A DNA stretch of 64,000 bases, taken from contig CBDCMP010000007.1 in NCBI GenBank assembly GCA_965218985.1, positions 2,542,001 through 2,606,000 on the forward strand, in the 5' to 3' direction. A program made the translations under genes and the position numbers. The notes beneath the pieces are model-generated. The model did not search any database. It was not told where the DNA came from and saw only the letters and a program-made list of their open reading frames with translations. Below, piece after piece: positions 44,104 to 53,005 of the stretch. This stretch comes from Pseudopedobacter sp965218985. GTDB taxonomy: Bacteria; Bacteroidota; Bacteroidia; Sphingobacteriales; Sphingobacteriaceae. Position 1 is the first letter of the stretch, and each line of letters opens with the position of its first letter.

Positions 44104-45102
44104 TTAAGCTTCATCTTTCATTCTTTTTATCACTTTAGCTATCGCTTTTGCCATTTTAGGTGGCACAGAATTGCCAACTTGCTGCTGCTGGGAGATACTT
44201 CTTCCCATGAAAATAAAATCATCCGGAAAGGACTGCAGCCTGGCTAACTCGCGAACCGTTAAAGCCCTGTTTTGGGCGTAATGAAAAATTTTTCTCATAT
44301 CTCCTGTCACAGTCACAGCTGGGCTGTCACTTTTATACCGGATGTATTTCCTCACATCACCCGAGACCGGGCGAAGATGCAAAGGGATATGAGTTCTATC
44401 CCCGCCGTCAACAACATAGCTCATTTTCCTTAACATTTGCTCCGAGTGCGCCATCGCCACATGATTTGGAATTATTGATTCCTCTCCGGATTTTAAATCC
44501 GGGTAAATATTCAAAGCTTCTTTCACAGTCACATATTTTGAAATCTCCCTTTCAGGAAAAATGATACGTTGATTTTTTTTTGAACCAATGAAAATAAGCC
44601 TTTTACGAATTTGAGGAACACCATAGTCTGCAGCATTCAAAACTTTACATTCCACCTGATAACCCATCTCAAGGAAAGTCCCCAACATCTCTTCTCGGGT
44701 TAAACCCTTACGATGGGTGTATAAACGAGCAACATTTTCCATCACGAAATAGGAAGGCTTCGCTACTTTTATCACCCTGGCGAATTCTCTGAATAAATGA
44801 TTCCTTGGATCATCAATGAATTTGCGACCAATATTCCCTGCAATACTGAATCCCTGACAAGGCGGGCCACCTATCAGTACATCCACCTTTTTGCCACCCA
44901 GTAATTTTTCTATTTCAGGTTCAGCAAGTGAAGTGACATCTTTCTCCAATAAATGATGATTTGGGAAATTATGCCTGTAGGTTTTGCAGGAATTCGATTG
45001 AATATCAACGGAAAATATATTTTCAAATCCTTCTTGGTCAAAGCCTAAGGAGAATCCTCCGGCGCCACTAAATAAATCAATGTATGTTGGAGATTTCTTC
45101 AC
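44104..45102 (-). CDS. Solitary C5-cytosine DNA methyltransferase
   Basis: Methylates cytosine in DNA. The canonical motifs are present in order: motif I FSGAGGFSLGF (11-21), IV GGPPCQGFS (78-86, catalytic Cys82), VI ENV (122-124), VIII QIRKR (164-168), a target-recognition region about 190-275, IX-like RALTVRELARLQSFPDDF (279-296) and X GNSVPP (310-315). At 332 residues it is complete. It begins with GTG one base after the pdxA stop and is likely translated with it. No restriction enzyme gene is adjacent. The target sequence cannot be read from the protein. Confidence 0.93.
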   Translation of the reverse strand: MKKSPTYIDLFSGAGGFSLGFDQEGFENIFSVDIQSNSCKTYRHNFPNHHLLEKDVTSLAEPEIEKLLGGKKVDVLIGGPPCQGFSIAGNIGRKFIDDPRNHLFREFARVIKVAKPSYFVMENVARLYTHRKGLTREEMLGTFLEMGYQVECKVLNAADYGVPQIRKRLIFIGSKKNQRIIFPEREISKYVTVKEALNIYPDLKSGEESIIPNHVAMAHSEQMLRKMSYVVDGGDRTHIPLHLRPVSGDVRKYIRYKSDSPAVTVTGDMRKIFHYAQNRALTVRELARLQSFPDDFIFMGRSISQQQQVGNSVPPKMAKAIAKVIKRMKDEA

Positions 45103-45103
45103 T

Positions 45104-46159
45104 TCAATCCCTGTCTCGGCTATGTCTGGAGAAAGGCAAAGTGTTCTCTTTCAATTTCTTTTGTTCTCTTCTGTTTTTAACAATATGTGTAGCTTCAAAA
45201 AGTGCGTCTCTGAATGAACTTGGAGACGCCATATTCTTCCCCGCGATATCATAACCTGTACCATGATCAGGTGATGTTCTCACTACTGGCAAGCCTGCCG
45301 TGAAATTTACACCATGATGAAAAGAGAGTGATTTGAACGGGATTAAACCTTGATCATGATACATCGCCAGAATTGCATCGAATTTAGTGTATCCCTGAGT
45401 GCCAAAAAAACCATCAGCCGGATAAGGTCCGAATGCAAAAACCCCTTCTTTTTTAGCAATTTCAATAGCTGGAATGATGATTTCATTCTCCTCCAGACCA
45501 ATTAAGCCGTCATCACTAGCATGAGGATTCAACCCTAAAACTGCTATTTTTGGTTTCTCAATCCAGAAATCGTTTTTTAAAGATTGGGTCATCAGCTTTA
45601 GCTTAGATACAATAGCATCAGGAGTGATACCGGCAGCTACATCTTTAATAGGGATGTGGCCAGTCATTACCCCAACTTTTAAGGCACTGCTCATCAAAAA
45701 CATCAATGCATCCGGTGCCCCGGTCCTGGCTTGGATATATTCTGTATGACCGGGATACTTAAACTCTTCATTTTGGATATTATGTTTATTGATGGGGGCA
45801 GTGACCAGCGCATCTATCTTTCCTGCAATTAAATCGTCTGTAGCTCTTTTTAAGGATAAATAAGCATATTTCCCCCCTGTTTCATTAGAGGTACCCAATT
45901 CAATCTTCACATCCTCCTCCCAGCAATTCACCATATTTGGCTTTCCTGAATGCGCCTGATCTGCATCGTTGACCACCTGAAAGATGAACTCCTGAATCCT
46001 GGCGATTTTCCGGTGAAAAGAAGCAACTTTAGTATGTCCGTAAACTATGGGTGTGCAGTATTGATAAACTTCCGATTCGGATAAGGTTTTCATGATCACT
46101 TCCAATCCTATTCCGTTAACATCTCCTATAGAAATTCCAACTTTTAACAAATCGCTCAT
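45104..46159 (-). CDS. pdxA: 4-hydroxythreonine-4-phosphate dehydrogenase
   Basis: Oxidises 4-phosphohydroxy-L-threonine in vitamin B6 synthesis. Typical segments are GDVNGIGLE near the start, TEYIQARTG, MTGHIPIKDV, GLNPHASDDG and MYHDQGLIPFK, with metal-binding histidines in the last and in SPDHGTGYDIAG. The frame runs to 46225, but the ATG at 46159 gives the normal N-terminus and 351 residues. It is divergent from rsmA with a 100-base gap that must hold both promoters. Confidence 0.95.
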   Translation of the reverse strand: MSDLLKVGISIGDVNGIGLEVIMKTLSESEVYQYCTPIVYGHTKVASFHRKIARIQEFIFQVVNDADQAHSGKPNMVNCWEEDVKIELGTSNETGGKYAYLSLKRATDDLIAGKIDALVTAPINKHNIQNEEFKYPGHTEYIQARTGAPDALMFLMSSALKVGVMTGHIPIKDVAAGITPDAIVSKLKLMTQSLKNDFWIEKPKIAVLGLNPHASDDGLIGLEENEIIIPAIEIAKKEGVFAFGPYPADGFFGTQGYTKFDAILAMYHDQGLIPFKSLSFHHGVNFTAGLPVVRTSPDHGTGYDIAGKNMASPSSFRDALFEATHIVKNRREQKKLKENTLPFSRHSRDRD

Positions 46160-46259
46160 AAAACTGACTTTCTTAAATTTCTGCAAAATAAAGATTTTGG
46201 AATGAATGTTAATTTTAAAGAGCACATTTCCGTAATTTGGCCCTCATCTTTACATAAAA

Positions 46260-47042
46260 ATGAGTCAGGTAAGAGCAAAGAAACATCTAGGTCAACATTT
46301 TTTGACAGATAAAAACATTGCGGAGAAGATTGTGAACAGCCTGATTTGCCATGGCAAATATGATCAGGTTTTAGAAGTCGGGCCGGGAATGGGCATTTTA
46401 TCTGATTTTCTCCTACAAAAAAAAGAATTTGAAACTCACCTGATTGATGTAGACACTGAATCCTTTCTGTTTTTACAGAAAAAATATCCCGATTTGGGGG
46501 ACAAATTATTAAATGCCGATTTTCTTCAATTGAATTTTAAAGATGTTTTTCCGGGGCCATTCGCCATCATCGGAAATTTCCCTTACAATATCAGTTCCCA
46601 AATCCTCTTCAAGGTTTTGGATAATAGAAACCAGATACCTGAAGTGGTGGGGATGTTTCAAAAAGAAGTGGCTGAACGCTGCACTGCAAAACCCGGAAGT
46701 AAGGAATATGGTATTATTAGTGTGTTTTTGCAGACTTATTACAAATGTGAATATTTATTCACGGTAAAAGCGGGAGTTTTCAATCCACCGCCTAAGGTGC
46801 TTTCGGCTGTGATTCGCCTCAGCAGAAATGAAGTAAAGAACTTAGATTGTGACGAGAAGCTATTTTGGCAGGTGGTGAAAGCGGGTTTCAACCAAAGGAG
46901 AAAAACGTTAAGCAACGCCCTTTCAGGAGTGATACCAAAAGATAAACAAGGAGATAAACCCGTTTGGACTTTAAGAGCCGAGCGATTAAGTGTGAAGGAT
47001 TTTGTAGAGTTGACTCAATTAATCAGTTTAAAAAATAATTGA
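46260..47042 (+). CDS. rsmA: 16S rRNA dimethyladenosine transferase
   Basis: Dimethylates two adjacent adenines at the 3' end of 16S rRNA (KsgA). Seen: VRAKKHLGQHFLTD opening, SAM motif VGPGMGIL, and catalytic NFPYNIS. The C-terminal RNA-binding domain includes NQRRKTLSNAL. Length 260 is normal. Divergent from pdxA, followed by an accessory nuclease gene. Confidence 0.97.
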   Translation: MSQVRAKKHLGQHFLTDKNIAEKIVNSLICHGKYDQVLEVGPGMGILSDFLLQKKEFETHLIDVDTESFLFLQKKYPDLGDKLLNADFLQLNFKDVFPGPFAIIGNFPYNISSQILFKVLDNRNQIPEVVGMFQKEVAERCTAKPGSKEYGIISVFLQTYYKCEYLFTVKAGVFNPPPKVLSAVIRLSRNEVKNLDCDEKLFWQVVKAGFNQRRKTLSNALSGVIPKDKQGDKPVWTLRAERLSVKDFVELTQLISLKNN

Positions 47043-47076
47043 TATTAGATGAAAATCTTAATCATAATTAAGAAAA

Positions 47077-48108
47077 ATGAAACAAAATGATTCATTACAA
47101 AAGAATGATTTAGTTTTTGAAATCAAATCACTTATTGAAGAAAGCAGGCAACAAGTATCTGTTGCTGTAAATGCCACTATCACCATTCTTTATTGGCAAA
47201 TTGGCAAGCGGATAAATGATGAAATCCTTAAAGATAAAAGGGCGGAGTATGGAAAACAGATTGTCGCTACACTGTGGCGACAATTAGAATTAGAGTATGG
47301 CACTTCGTTTTCTGAAAAGAATCTTAGGAGAATGATGCAGTTTGCAATTTCTTTCCCAAAAAAAGAGATTGTTGTATCAATGATGCGACAATTGAGCTGG
47401 TCTCCTATCAAAATAATCATCCCAATAGAAGACCCCTTGAAAAGAAGGTTTTACATAGAAATATGTAAAATTGAAAAGTGGAGCGTTCGCACATTCAGAG
47501 AAAAAATCAGTTCTATGCTTTATGAGCGAACTGGCATCAGTAAAAAACCAGAAGAGACTATAATAAAAGATTTACAGCAACTTTCTGACAAGAATCAAAT
47601 TACCCCAGATTTAGTTTTTAGAGACCCTTATTTCTTAGACTTTTTAGGACTAAAAGACACCTATTCAGAAAAAGATTTAGAAATGTCAATTATAGCTGAA
47701 TTGCAGCGGTTTATATCTGAGTTAGGTTCTGATTTTGCTTTTGTTGCCCGCCAAAAAAGATTGATGATCGATGACCGGGATTATTATATTGATTTGCTTT
47801 TTTATCATAGACGATTGAAATGCCTGATAGCCATTGACCTGAAAATCGGCGAATTTGATGCCACATATAAGGGCGAAATGGAATTATATTTAGGCTATCT
47901 GGAAAAATATGAATCTATTGAAGGAGAAAATCCACCAATCGGATTGATTCTTTGCGCTGGAAAAAACCCAGAACATATTGAACTCTTGCAATTGCCCAAA
48001 AGTAATATTAAAATTGCAGATTACTTTACCATTTTACCGTCCAAAGAAATTTTATTAGACAGATTGAGCAGGGCAATCAACATAGCTCAAAACCGAATTA
48101 GAGAATAA
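47077..48108 (+). CDS. YhcG/DUF1016 PD-(D/E)xK nuclease-family protein
   Basis: The N-terminal DUF1016 helical domain (about 10-150; ATITILYWQIGKRI, NLRRMMQFA, RQLSWSPIKI) is followed by a PD-(D/E)xK nuclease-like domain (about 175-343). Expected catalytic residues are Glu208 (IAELQRF), Asp239 (YYIDLLFYH) and the pair Asp254-x-Lys256 (IAIDLKIGEF). The Asp in place of the usual Glu in the ELK motif is still acceptable. YhcG proteins are scattered accessory genes; they often accompany restriction or defence genes, and their role is unproven. The stop lies 6 bases before the next ATG. Confidence 0.9.
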   Translation: MKQNDSLQKNDLVFEIKSLIEESRQQVSVAVNATITILYWQIGKRINDEILKDKRAEYGKQIVATLWRQLELEYGTSFSEKNLRRMMQFAISFPKKEIVVSMMRQLSWSPIKIIIPIEDPLKRRFYIEICKIEKWSVRTFREKISSMLYERTGISKKPEETIIKDLQQLSDKNQITPDLVFRDPYFLDFLGLKDTYSEKDLEMSIIAELQRFISELGSDFAFVARQKRLMIDDRDYYIDLLFYHRRLKCLIAIDLKIGEFDATYKGEMELYLGYLEKYESIEGENPPIGLILCAGKNPEHIELLQLPKSNIKIADYFTILPSKEILLDRLSRAINIAQNRIRE

Positions 48109-48114
48109 CATCCA

Positions 48115-49041
48115 ATGAAAAAAATATTAATAGTGGACGATTTGCACCCCGCATTTAAAATTGCTGCAGAGGAGATGGGATTTGAAGTGGATGATTTTCC
48201 ATTGATCAAAAAAGAGGAAGTCCTGAAAATCCTGAAAGATTATATTGGAGTTGCCATCAGGACCAAATTCAGGGTGGATAAGGAAGTGATGGATGCTGCA
48301 CCAAACCTAAAATTTGTAGCAAGAGCAGGAGCTGGAATGGACAATATTGATGTTGATGATGCCGATGAAAGAGGCATTCAACTCATCAATGCGCCAGAAG
48401 GAAATGCAGATGCCGTGGGTGAACATTGCGTGGGCATGTTACTTTCACTGATGAACAATCTCAGAAAAGCGGATATTGAAATCAGAAATGGTATTTGGGA
48501 CCGCGAGGGAAACCGTGGTTATGAGTTGAAAGGCAAAACAGTGGGGATTATTGGCTACGGCCACATGGGACAAAGCTTCGCCAAAAAATTAAAAGGCTTT
48601 GAAGTGCAAGTGCTGGCCTACGATAAATATAAAACCCGCTTCACTGATGATTATGCCACAGAAGCCAGCATGGAGGAGCTTGTAAAATATAGTGATGTTT
48701 TGAGCTTGCATATCCCATTGACCAAAGAAACCAAACAACTGGTGGATGAAGAATATCTTCGCTATTTCCGAAGGCCTATTTTTTTTCTCCATGCAGCCCG
48801 CGGAGAAATTGTGGATACTTCTGCTGTTTTAAAAGGAATTAAGGGCGGAAGAATCCTGGGTGCGGGATTGGATGTACTGGAGACAGAGAAATTCCCGGCC
48901 TTAGCCCATGCCGATTTTTACCAAGATTTAATCAAAACAGGGAAAGTGATTTTAACCCCTCATATTGGAGGGTGGACTTTCGACTCCTATCGTAAAATCT
49001 CAGAAGTGCTGGCCGATAAACTTAAAAATTTGGATTTTTAG
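48115..49041 (+). CDS. D-2-hydroxyacid dehydrogenase (SerA-like)
   Basis: NAD-dependent dehydrogenase of the phosphoglycerate dehydrogenase group. The nucleotide site IIGYGHMGQSF, the catalytic Arg region VARAGAGMDNID, and Glu/His near LDVLETEKFPAL and LTPHIGGWTFDSY are present. At 308 residues it lacks the ACT regulatory domain of full SerA. It may make phosphohydroxypyruvate for serine synthesis, but the substrate is not certain. Confidence 0.88.
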   Translation: MKKILIVDDLHPAFKIAAEEMGFEVDDFPLIKKEEVLKILKDYIGVAIRTKFRVDKEVMDAAPNLKFVARAGAGMDNIDVDDADERGIQLINAPEGNADAVGEHCVGMLLSLMNNLRKADIEIRNGIWDREGNRGYELKGKTVGIIGYGHMGQSFAKKLKGFEVQVLAYDKYKTRFTDDYATEASMEELVKYSDVLSLHIPLTKETKQLVDEEYLRYFRRPIFFLHAARGEIVDTSAVLKGIKGGRILGAGLDVLETEKFPALAHADFYQDLIKTGKVILTPHIGGWTFDSYRKISEVLADKLKNLDF

Positions 49042-49072
49042 AATCAAAATTTATATCTTCGTATCAAGATAA

Positions 49073-49118
49073 ACAAGACTATGTATGCGAAAAGCAGATA
49101 TAGTCTTGTTTGTTTTTT
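49073..49118 (+). terminator. Terminator of the SerA-like gene
   Basis: The 10-bp stem ACAAGACTAT (49073-49082) / ATAGTCTTGT (49100-49109) is followed by a T-rich tail. Confidence 0.85.
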
Positions 49119-49146
49119 AGAGCTTGGACCTTGTCCGGGCTCTTTT
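49119..49146 (+). promoter_or_regulatory. Second hairpin in the greA leader
   Basis: AGAGC/GCTCT with inner GGAC/GTCC lies directly after the first terminator and ends in TTTT, about 30 bases before the greA ATG. It may be a back-up terminator or a greA leader attenuator. Confidence 0.5.
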
Positions 49147-49174
49147 AGTCAATAACCAAAATAACAGGAAGAAG

Positions 49175-49648
49175 ATGACAGATGTAGCTTATTTTACAAA
49201 AGAAGGTTTAGAGAAACTAAAAGAAGAATTACATTACTTAAAAACCGAAGGAAGAAGGAAAATCTCTGCTGCCATTGCAGAAGCGAGAGATAAAGGCGAC
49301 CTTTCGGAAAATGCCGAGTACGATGCCGCAAAAGAAGCTCAGGGACTGCATGAAACTAAAATTGCGCAATTGGGGAACACTTTAGCTAGCGCCCGTTTAA
49401 TAGATGAATCAAAATTGGACACTTCGAAAGTGTTGGCCCTATCCATCGTTAAGATAAAGAATGTGAAAAACGGAGCCACGATGAGTTACCAATTAGTTTC
49501 AGAAAATGAAGCCGATTTAAAATCTGGCAAGATTTCTGTAAAATCACCAATAGCACAAGGATTGTTGGGTAAATCTGTAGGAGATAAAATAGAGATCATG
49601 GTACCCGCAGGTAAAATGGAGTTTGAAGTTTTAGAGATCAGTCGTTAA
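49175..49648 (+). CDS. greA: Transcription elongation factor GreA
   Basis: Stimulates transcript cleavage by backtracked RNA polymerase. The N-terminal coiled coil has the acidic tip (EARDKGDLSENAEYDAAKEAQ region; two acidic residues at the tip) and the C-terminal FKBP-like domain follows. The frame opens at 49124, but the ATG at 49175 gives the standard start and 157 residues. The HIT gene follows after 9 bases. Confidence 0.96.
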   Translation: MTDVAYFTKEGLEKLKEELHYLKTEGRRKISAAIAEARDKGDLSENAEYDAAKEAQGLHETKIAQLGNTLASARLIDESKLDTSKVLALSIVKIKNVKNGATMSYQLVSENEADLKSGKISVKSPIAQGLLGKSVGDKIEIMVPAGKMEFEVLEISR

Positions 49649-49657
49649 ATAAAAATC

Positions 49658-50056
49658 ATGGCAAGTATATTCAGTAAAATCATTTCTGGTGAGATCCCAG
49701 CACATAAAGTAGCGGAAACTACTGATTATCTCGCTTTCTTAGACATCCATCCTTTAAAAGAAGGCCATGTGTTAGTGATTCCCAAGCTCGAGGTTGATTA
49801 TCTCTTTGATCTGGATGACGATCAGTACACAGGTCTGATGATATTTACGAAAGTTGTTGCAAAAGCAATAAAAAAGGCGGTTCCCTGCACTAAAGTGGGA
49901 GTTGCTGTGGTGGGCCTTGAAGTTCCACATGCACATATTCACCTCATCCCGATGGATGAGGTGGCAGATATGGATTTTGGCCGCCCTAAATTAAAACTTA
50001 CCGAACAAGATTTAAGCGAAATGGCGCTAAGAATTTTGGAAGCCTTAAAGAGCTAG
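49658..50056 (+). CDS. HIT-family nucleotide-binding hydrolase
   Basis: Histidine-triad protein of 132 residues with the active-site motif HAHIHLIP and the opening FSKIISGEIPAHKVAE. Such proteins hydrolyse nucleoside phosphoramidates or dinucleotides; the cellular substrate is unknown. It directly follows greA and probably shares its transcript. Confidence 0.93.
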   Translation: MASIFSKIISGEIPAHKVAETTDYLAFLDIHPLKEGHVLVIPKLEVDYLFDLDDDQYTGLMIFTKVVAKAIKKAVPCTKVGVAVVGLEVPHAHIHLIPMDEVADMDFGRPKLKLTEQDLSEMALRILEALKS

Positions 50057-50204
50057 GGATTTAGTTCATCGCCTAATTGTGATAGCAATTCCAGAAAGAT
50101 TGCTATTTTTATTTAAAATCTCACAGGTCTCCAATCAATCATTTTGAATTCAATCTGGTACAGCATTTGATTTTATGATTTAGGGACGAACTATTGACTA
50201 AAGA

Positions 50205-51113
50205 ATGGATTTCATAGATTATTATAAAGTTTTAGGCATCAATAAATCAGCATCAGAAGCCGATATAAAAAAAGCTTACCGAAAGTTAGCACGAAAATAT
50301 CATCCGGATGTGAATCCCAATGATAAGGAAGCCGAGAGAAAATTCAAGGAAGTGAACGAGGCCAATGAGGTGCTCAGCAATGTTGAAAATCGTAAAAAAT
50401 ATGATCAGTACGGAAAAGACTGGAAACATGCTGACCACTTTGAACAAGCCCGGCAACAACAGCAATATCAAGGCTCAAACCGTCAGCAAGCCAACGGAGA
50501 TGCATTTGGAGGAGGTTCTTTTGGCGGCGGTGATTTCTCTGACTTCTTCGAATCCATGTTTGGGGGCGGAGGCTCATCAGGAGCAAGAGGCGGAGGTGTG
50601 AAGTTCAAAGGCCAGGATTTCAACGCTGAATTACAGTTGGATATCAAAGACGTTTACTCCACACACCAGCGTACTTTGATCGTGAATGGCAAAAACATCA
50701 GACTAATGATCCCGGCAGGAATTAAAAACGGACAAACCATAAAAATCAAGGGTTATGGTGGAGAGGGAATGAATGGCGGCCCTAAAGGAGATTTACACCT
50801 TACTTTCTCCATCCAAAACTCCACTCCGTTTAAAAGAGATCATGATGATCTATACAAAGATGTGGATCTTGATTTATACACTGCTTTACTGGGCGGTGAG
50901 ATCACGGTGGAAACTTTTGATGGAAAAGTGAAGCTAAAGGTAGCTCCTGAAACCCAGAATGGGACGAAAGTGAAACTTAAAGGCAAAGGATTTCCGGTTT
51001 ATAAGAAAGAGGGCATTTTTGGTAATTTATACATTACCTATCAATTGAAGCTCCCATCTCATCTTTCAGACAAAGAAAAAGAATTATTCACTGAACTCTC
51101 TAAATTAAGATAG
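50205..51113 (+). CDS. cbpA: DnaJ C-terminal domain chaperone (CbpA-like)
   Basis: Type B J-protein. The J domain (about 4-70) has the HPD motif at 33-35, followed by a Gly/Gln-rich linker (about 75-130) and two beta-barrel client-binding domains (about 135-300). There is no zinc-finger domain, unlike DnaJ. It partners with DnaK. The modulator gene cbpM follows 2 bases after, supporting the CbpA assignment. Confidence 0.93.
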   Translation: MDFIDYYKVLGINKSASEADIKKAYRKLARKYHPDVNPNDKEAERKFKEVNEANEVLSNVENRKKYDQYGKDWKHADHFEQARQQQQYQGSNRQQANGDAFGGGSFGGGDFSDFFESMFGGGGSSGARGGGVKFKGQDFNAELQLDIKDVYSTHQRTLIVNGKNIRLMIPAGIKNGQTIKIKGYGGEGMNGGPKGDLHLTFSIQNSTPFKRDHDDLYKDVDLDLYTALLGGEITVETFDGKVKLKVAPETQNGTKVKLKGKGFPVYKKEGIFGNLYITYQLKLPSHLSDKEKELFTELSKLR

Positions 51114-51115
51114 CT

Positions 51116-51409
51116 ATGGATACTGAAAATTTAATCCCCGTAAATACACTATGCACCCACTATCAGGTGGAGCTATCATTCTTTAACGATTTACAGGAAT
51201 TTGGTTTGATTGAGATTGAAATCATTGAGCAATCTTCCTATATTCAAGAGGATAAAATCAATGACTTGGAGAAGATCATACGTTTACGTCATGATCTTGA
51301 ATTAAATATGGAAGGAATTGATGTGATCTTTAACTTATTGAACAAATTGGATGCTGTTCAAAAGGAGTTGCTGAACGTTAAAAACAAGCTTCACTTCTAT
51401 GAAGATTAA
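51116..51409 (+). CDS. cbpM: CbpM-like chaperone modulator
   Basis: A 97-residue helical protein of the MerR-like CbpM family that binds the J domain of CbpA and blocks its activity. Sequence features are the HYQVELSFFNDLQEFGLIE start and a Leu-rich helical C-terminus. The position directly after the CbpA-like gene is the strongest evidence. Confidence 0.85.
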   Translation: MDTENLIPVNTLCTHYQVELSFFNDLQEFGLIEIEIIEQSSYIQEDKINDLEKIIRLRHDLELNMEGIDVIFNLLNKLDAVQKELLNVKNKLHFYED

Positions 51410-51416
51410 AAAGATT

Positions 51417-51983
51417 TCACTTTACCCTCTTGGTATTGTCTTTGACAAAAGCTTCCCAACCACTGTAACTTCTCCCCTCGCCTGTGTTGGTGATTTTTTG
51501 AAAAGAATGACATACTGCTACACCCAAACCATCTGTTGCGTCTAAAAACTCCGGTGTTTCTGTGAATTTAAGCAGACTTTTAAGCATCGCGGCAACCTGT
51601 TCTTTGGTGGCATTCCCATTCCCTGTGATGGATTGCTTTACTTTTTTAGGTGAATATTCAAAAATCGGTAGTCCCTTGGCTAATCCTGCTGCCATGGCAA
51701 CTCCCTGGGCTCTCCCTAATTTCAACATTACTTGAATGTTCTTTCCGTAAAATGGGGCTTCTAAAGCCAAACAATCAGGCTGATATTGTTCTATCAGGCT
51801 AGTGGTGCGTTCAAAAATTCTTTGCAGTTTTAAAAAATGATCATCCAGGTGAGTCAGTTTTACTACGCCTAAGCTCAACAATTCAATATGGTTGCCTGTT
51901 TCCTTTAAAATCCCATAACCCATCACGACAGTTCCCGGATCAATGCCTAAAATGATGCGCTCCCTGGATTTTTCCTTTAACAT
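51417..51983 (-). CDS. ruvC: Holliday junction resolvase RuvC
   Basis: Endonuclease that cuts Holliday junctions. The N-terminal IILGIDPGTVVMGYGIL has the first catalytic Asp (Asp15), CLALEAPFYGKN the Glu, and DATDGLGVAVCH the C-terminal acidic pair. Length 188, normal. Convergent with cbpM (7 bases) and divergent from the flippase-like gene (29 bases). Confidence 0.95.
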   Translation of the reverse strand: MLKEKSRERIILGIDPGTVVMGYGILKETGNHIELLSLGVVKLTHLDDHFLKLQRIFERTTSLIEQYQPDCLALEAPFYGKNIQVMLKLGRAQGVAMAAGLAKGLPIFEYSPKKVKQSITGNGNATKEQVAAMLKSLLKFTETPEFLDATDGLGVAVCHSFQKITNTGEGRSYSGWEAFVKDNTKRVK

Positions 51984-52012
51984 GAAAGCAATATTAAGCT
52001 AAATTCTTAACA

Positions 52013-53005
52013 TTGTGCAAAATCAAACCATTGACCAATACAAACAAAAAGATATCCAGCTACACCTTTAAAGTAACCATTGTACTGCTTGCTGCTTTTT
52101 TCATCTATCAAAAATTAACAGATAACCAGAATTTAAAAAATTTTGTAGCCATTATAGATGCCTTAGAAAAATGGAAGGTGTGGCTAGTGATCGGCTCTAT
52201 ATTTTTAATGATGCTGCTCAATTGGTTTCTGGAAAGTCTCAAATGGCGTTTTCTAATCAGCAAAGTAGAAAATATCAGCCTATACAAAGCTGTCGAATCA
52301 GTCTTTTGCGGTTTGACCTGGGCGGTTTTCACTCCAAATCGGATTGGGGAATACGGAGGCAGAATATTTTTTCTCTCTCCAAGAAAGAGGATACAAGGTA
52401 TGGTTGCTATGAGCGTGGGCCATATTGCTCAAATGGTGGTCACCAATGTTTTAGGCTCTTTAGCCATGCTTTGGTTCATTCATGAATTTTTAAATCTAGA
52501 GCGATGGGTTTTCGTCGGAATTTCTTTTTTGGTGCTGGTCTTTTGTACCTTCTTTGTTCTGTTCTTTTTTAACATCAAATGGTTAGATGGATTGTTGAAC
52601 AGCATTAAGATTTTGAAAAAGTACAGAAGATTCTTCCATGTTTTAACCAGATACAACAAAAATGAGCTGTCAAAAGTGATGCTCATCAGCATCAGCAGGT
52701 TTGCAGTGTTCACCACTCAATATTTGATCATCATTCATTTATTGATCCCCAAAATCCACTTTTATAACTCTGCCTTATTGATTTTTATATTATTCTTTAT
52801 ACAATCTGCACTCCCTTCCTTAGATTTGCTGGATATTGGGGTGAGGAGTGTCACCGCAACCTATTTTTTCGCTTTCATTACTGATCAGGAAATCGCGGTG
52901 ATGGCAGCAACTGCTTTGATTTGGTTAGTTAATTTAATTATTCCTGCTATTTTAGGCTCATTCTTCGTTTTTAAACTAAAGTTCTTTGACTACAACAATC
53001 GTTAG
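52013..53005 (+). CDS. Lysylphosphatidylglycerol-synthase-like integral membrane (UPF0104) protein
   Basis: Multi-pass membrane protein of the flippase-like domain family (AglD/MprF N-terminal type), about seven to eight helices, with the segment TPNRIGEYGGRIFFL typical of it. The start is uncertain: a TTG at 52013 or another at 52031. It overlaps the glycosyltransferase gene by 20 bases, and the pair probably builds or moves a glycolipid. No soluble synthase domain is attached. Confidence 0.8.
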   Translation: MCKIKPLTNTNKKISSYTFKVTIVLLAAFFIYQKLTDNQNLKNFVAIIDALEKWKVWLVIGSIFLMMLLNWFLESLKWRFLISKVENISLYKAVESVFCGLTWAVFTPNRIGEYGGRIFFLSPRKRIQGMVAMSVGHIAQMVVTNVLGSLAMLWFIHEFLNLERWVFVGISFLVLVFCTFFVLFFFNIKWLDGLLNSIKILKKYRRFFHVLTRYNKNELSKVMLISISRFAVFTTQYLIIIHLLIPKIHFYNSALLIFILFFIQSALPSLDLLDIGVRSVTATYFFAFITDQEIAVMAATALIWLVNLIIPAILGSFFVFKLKFFDYNNR

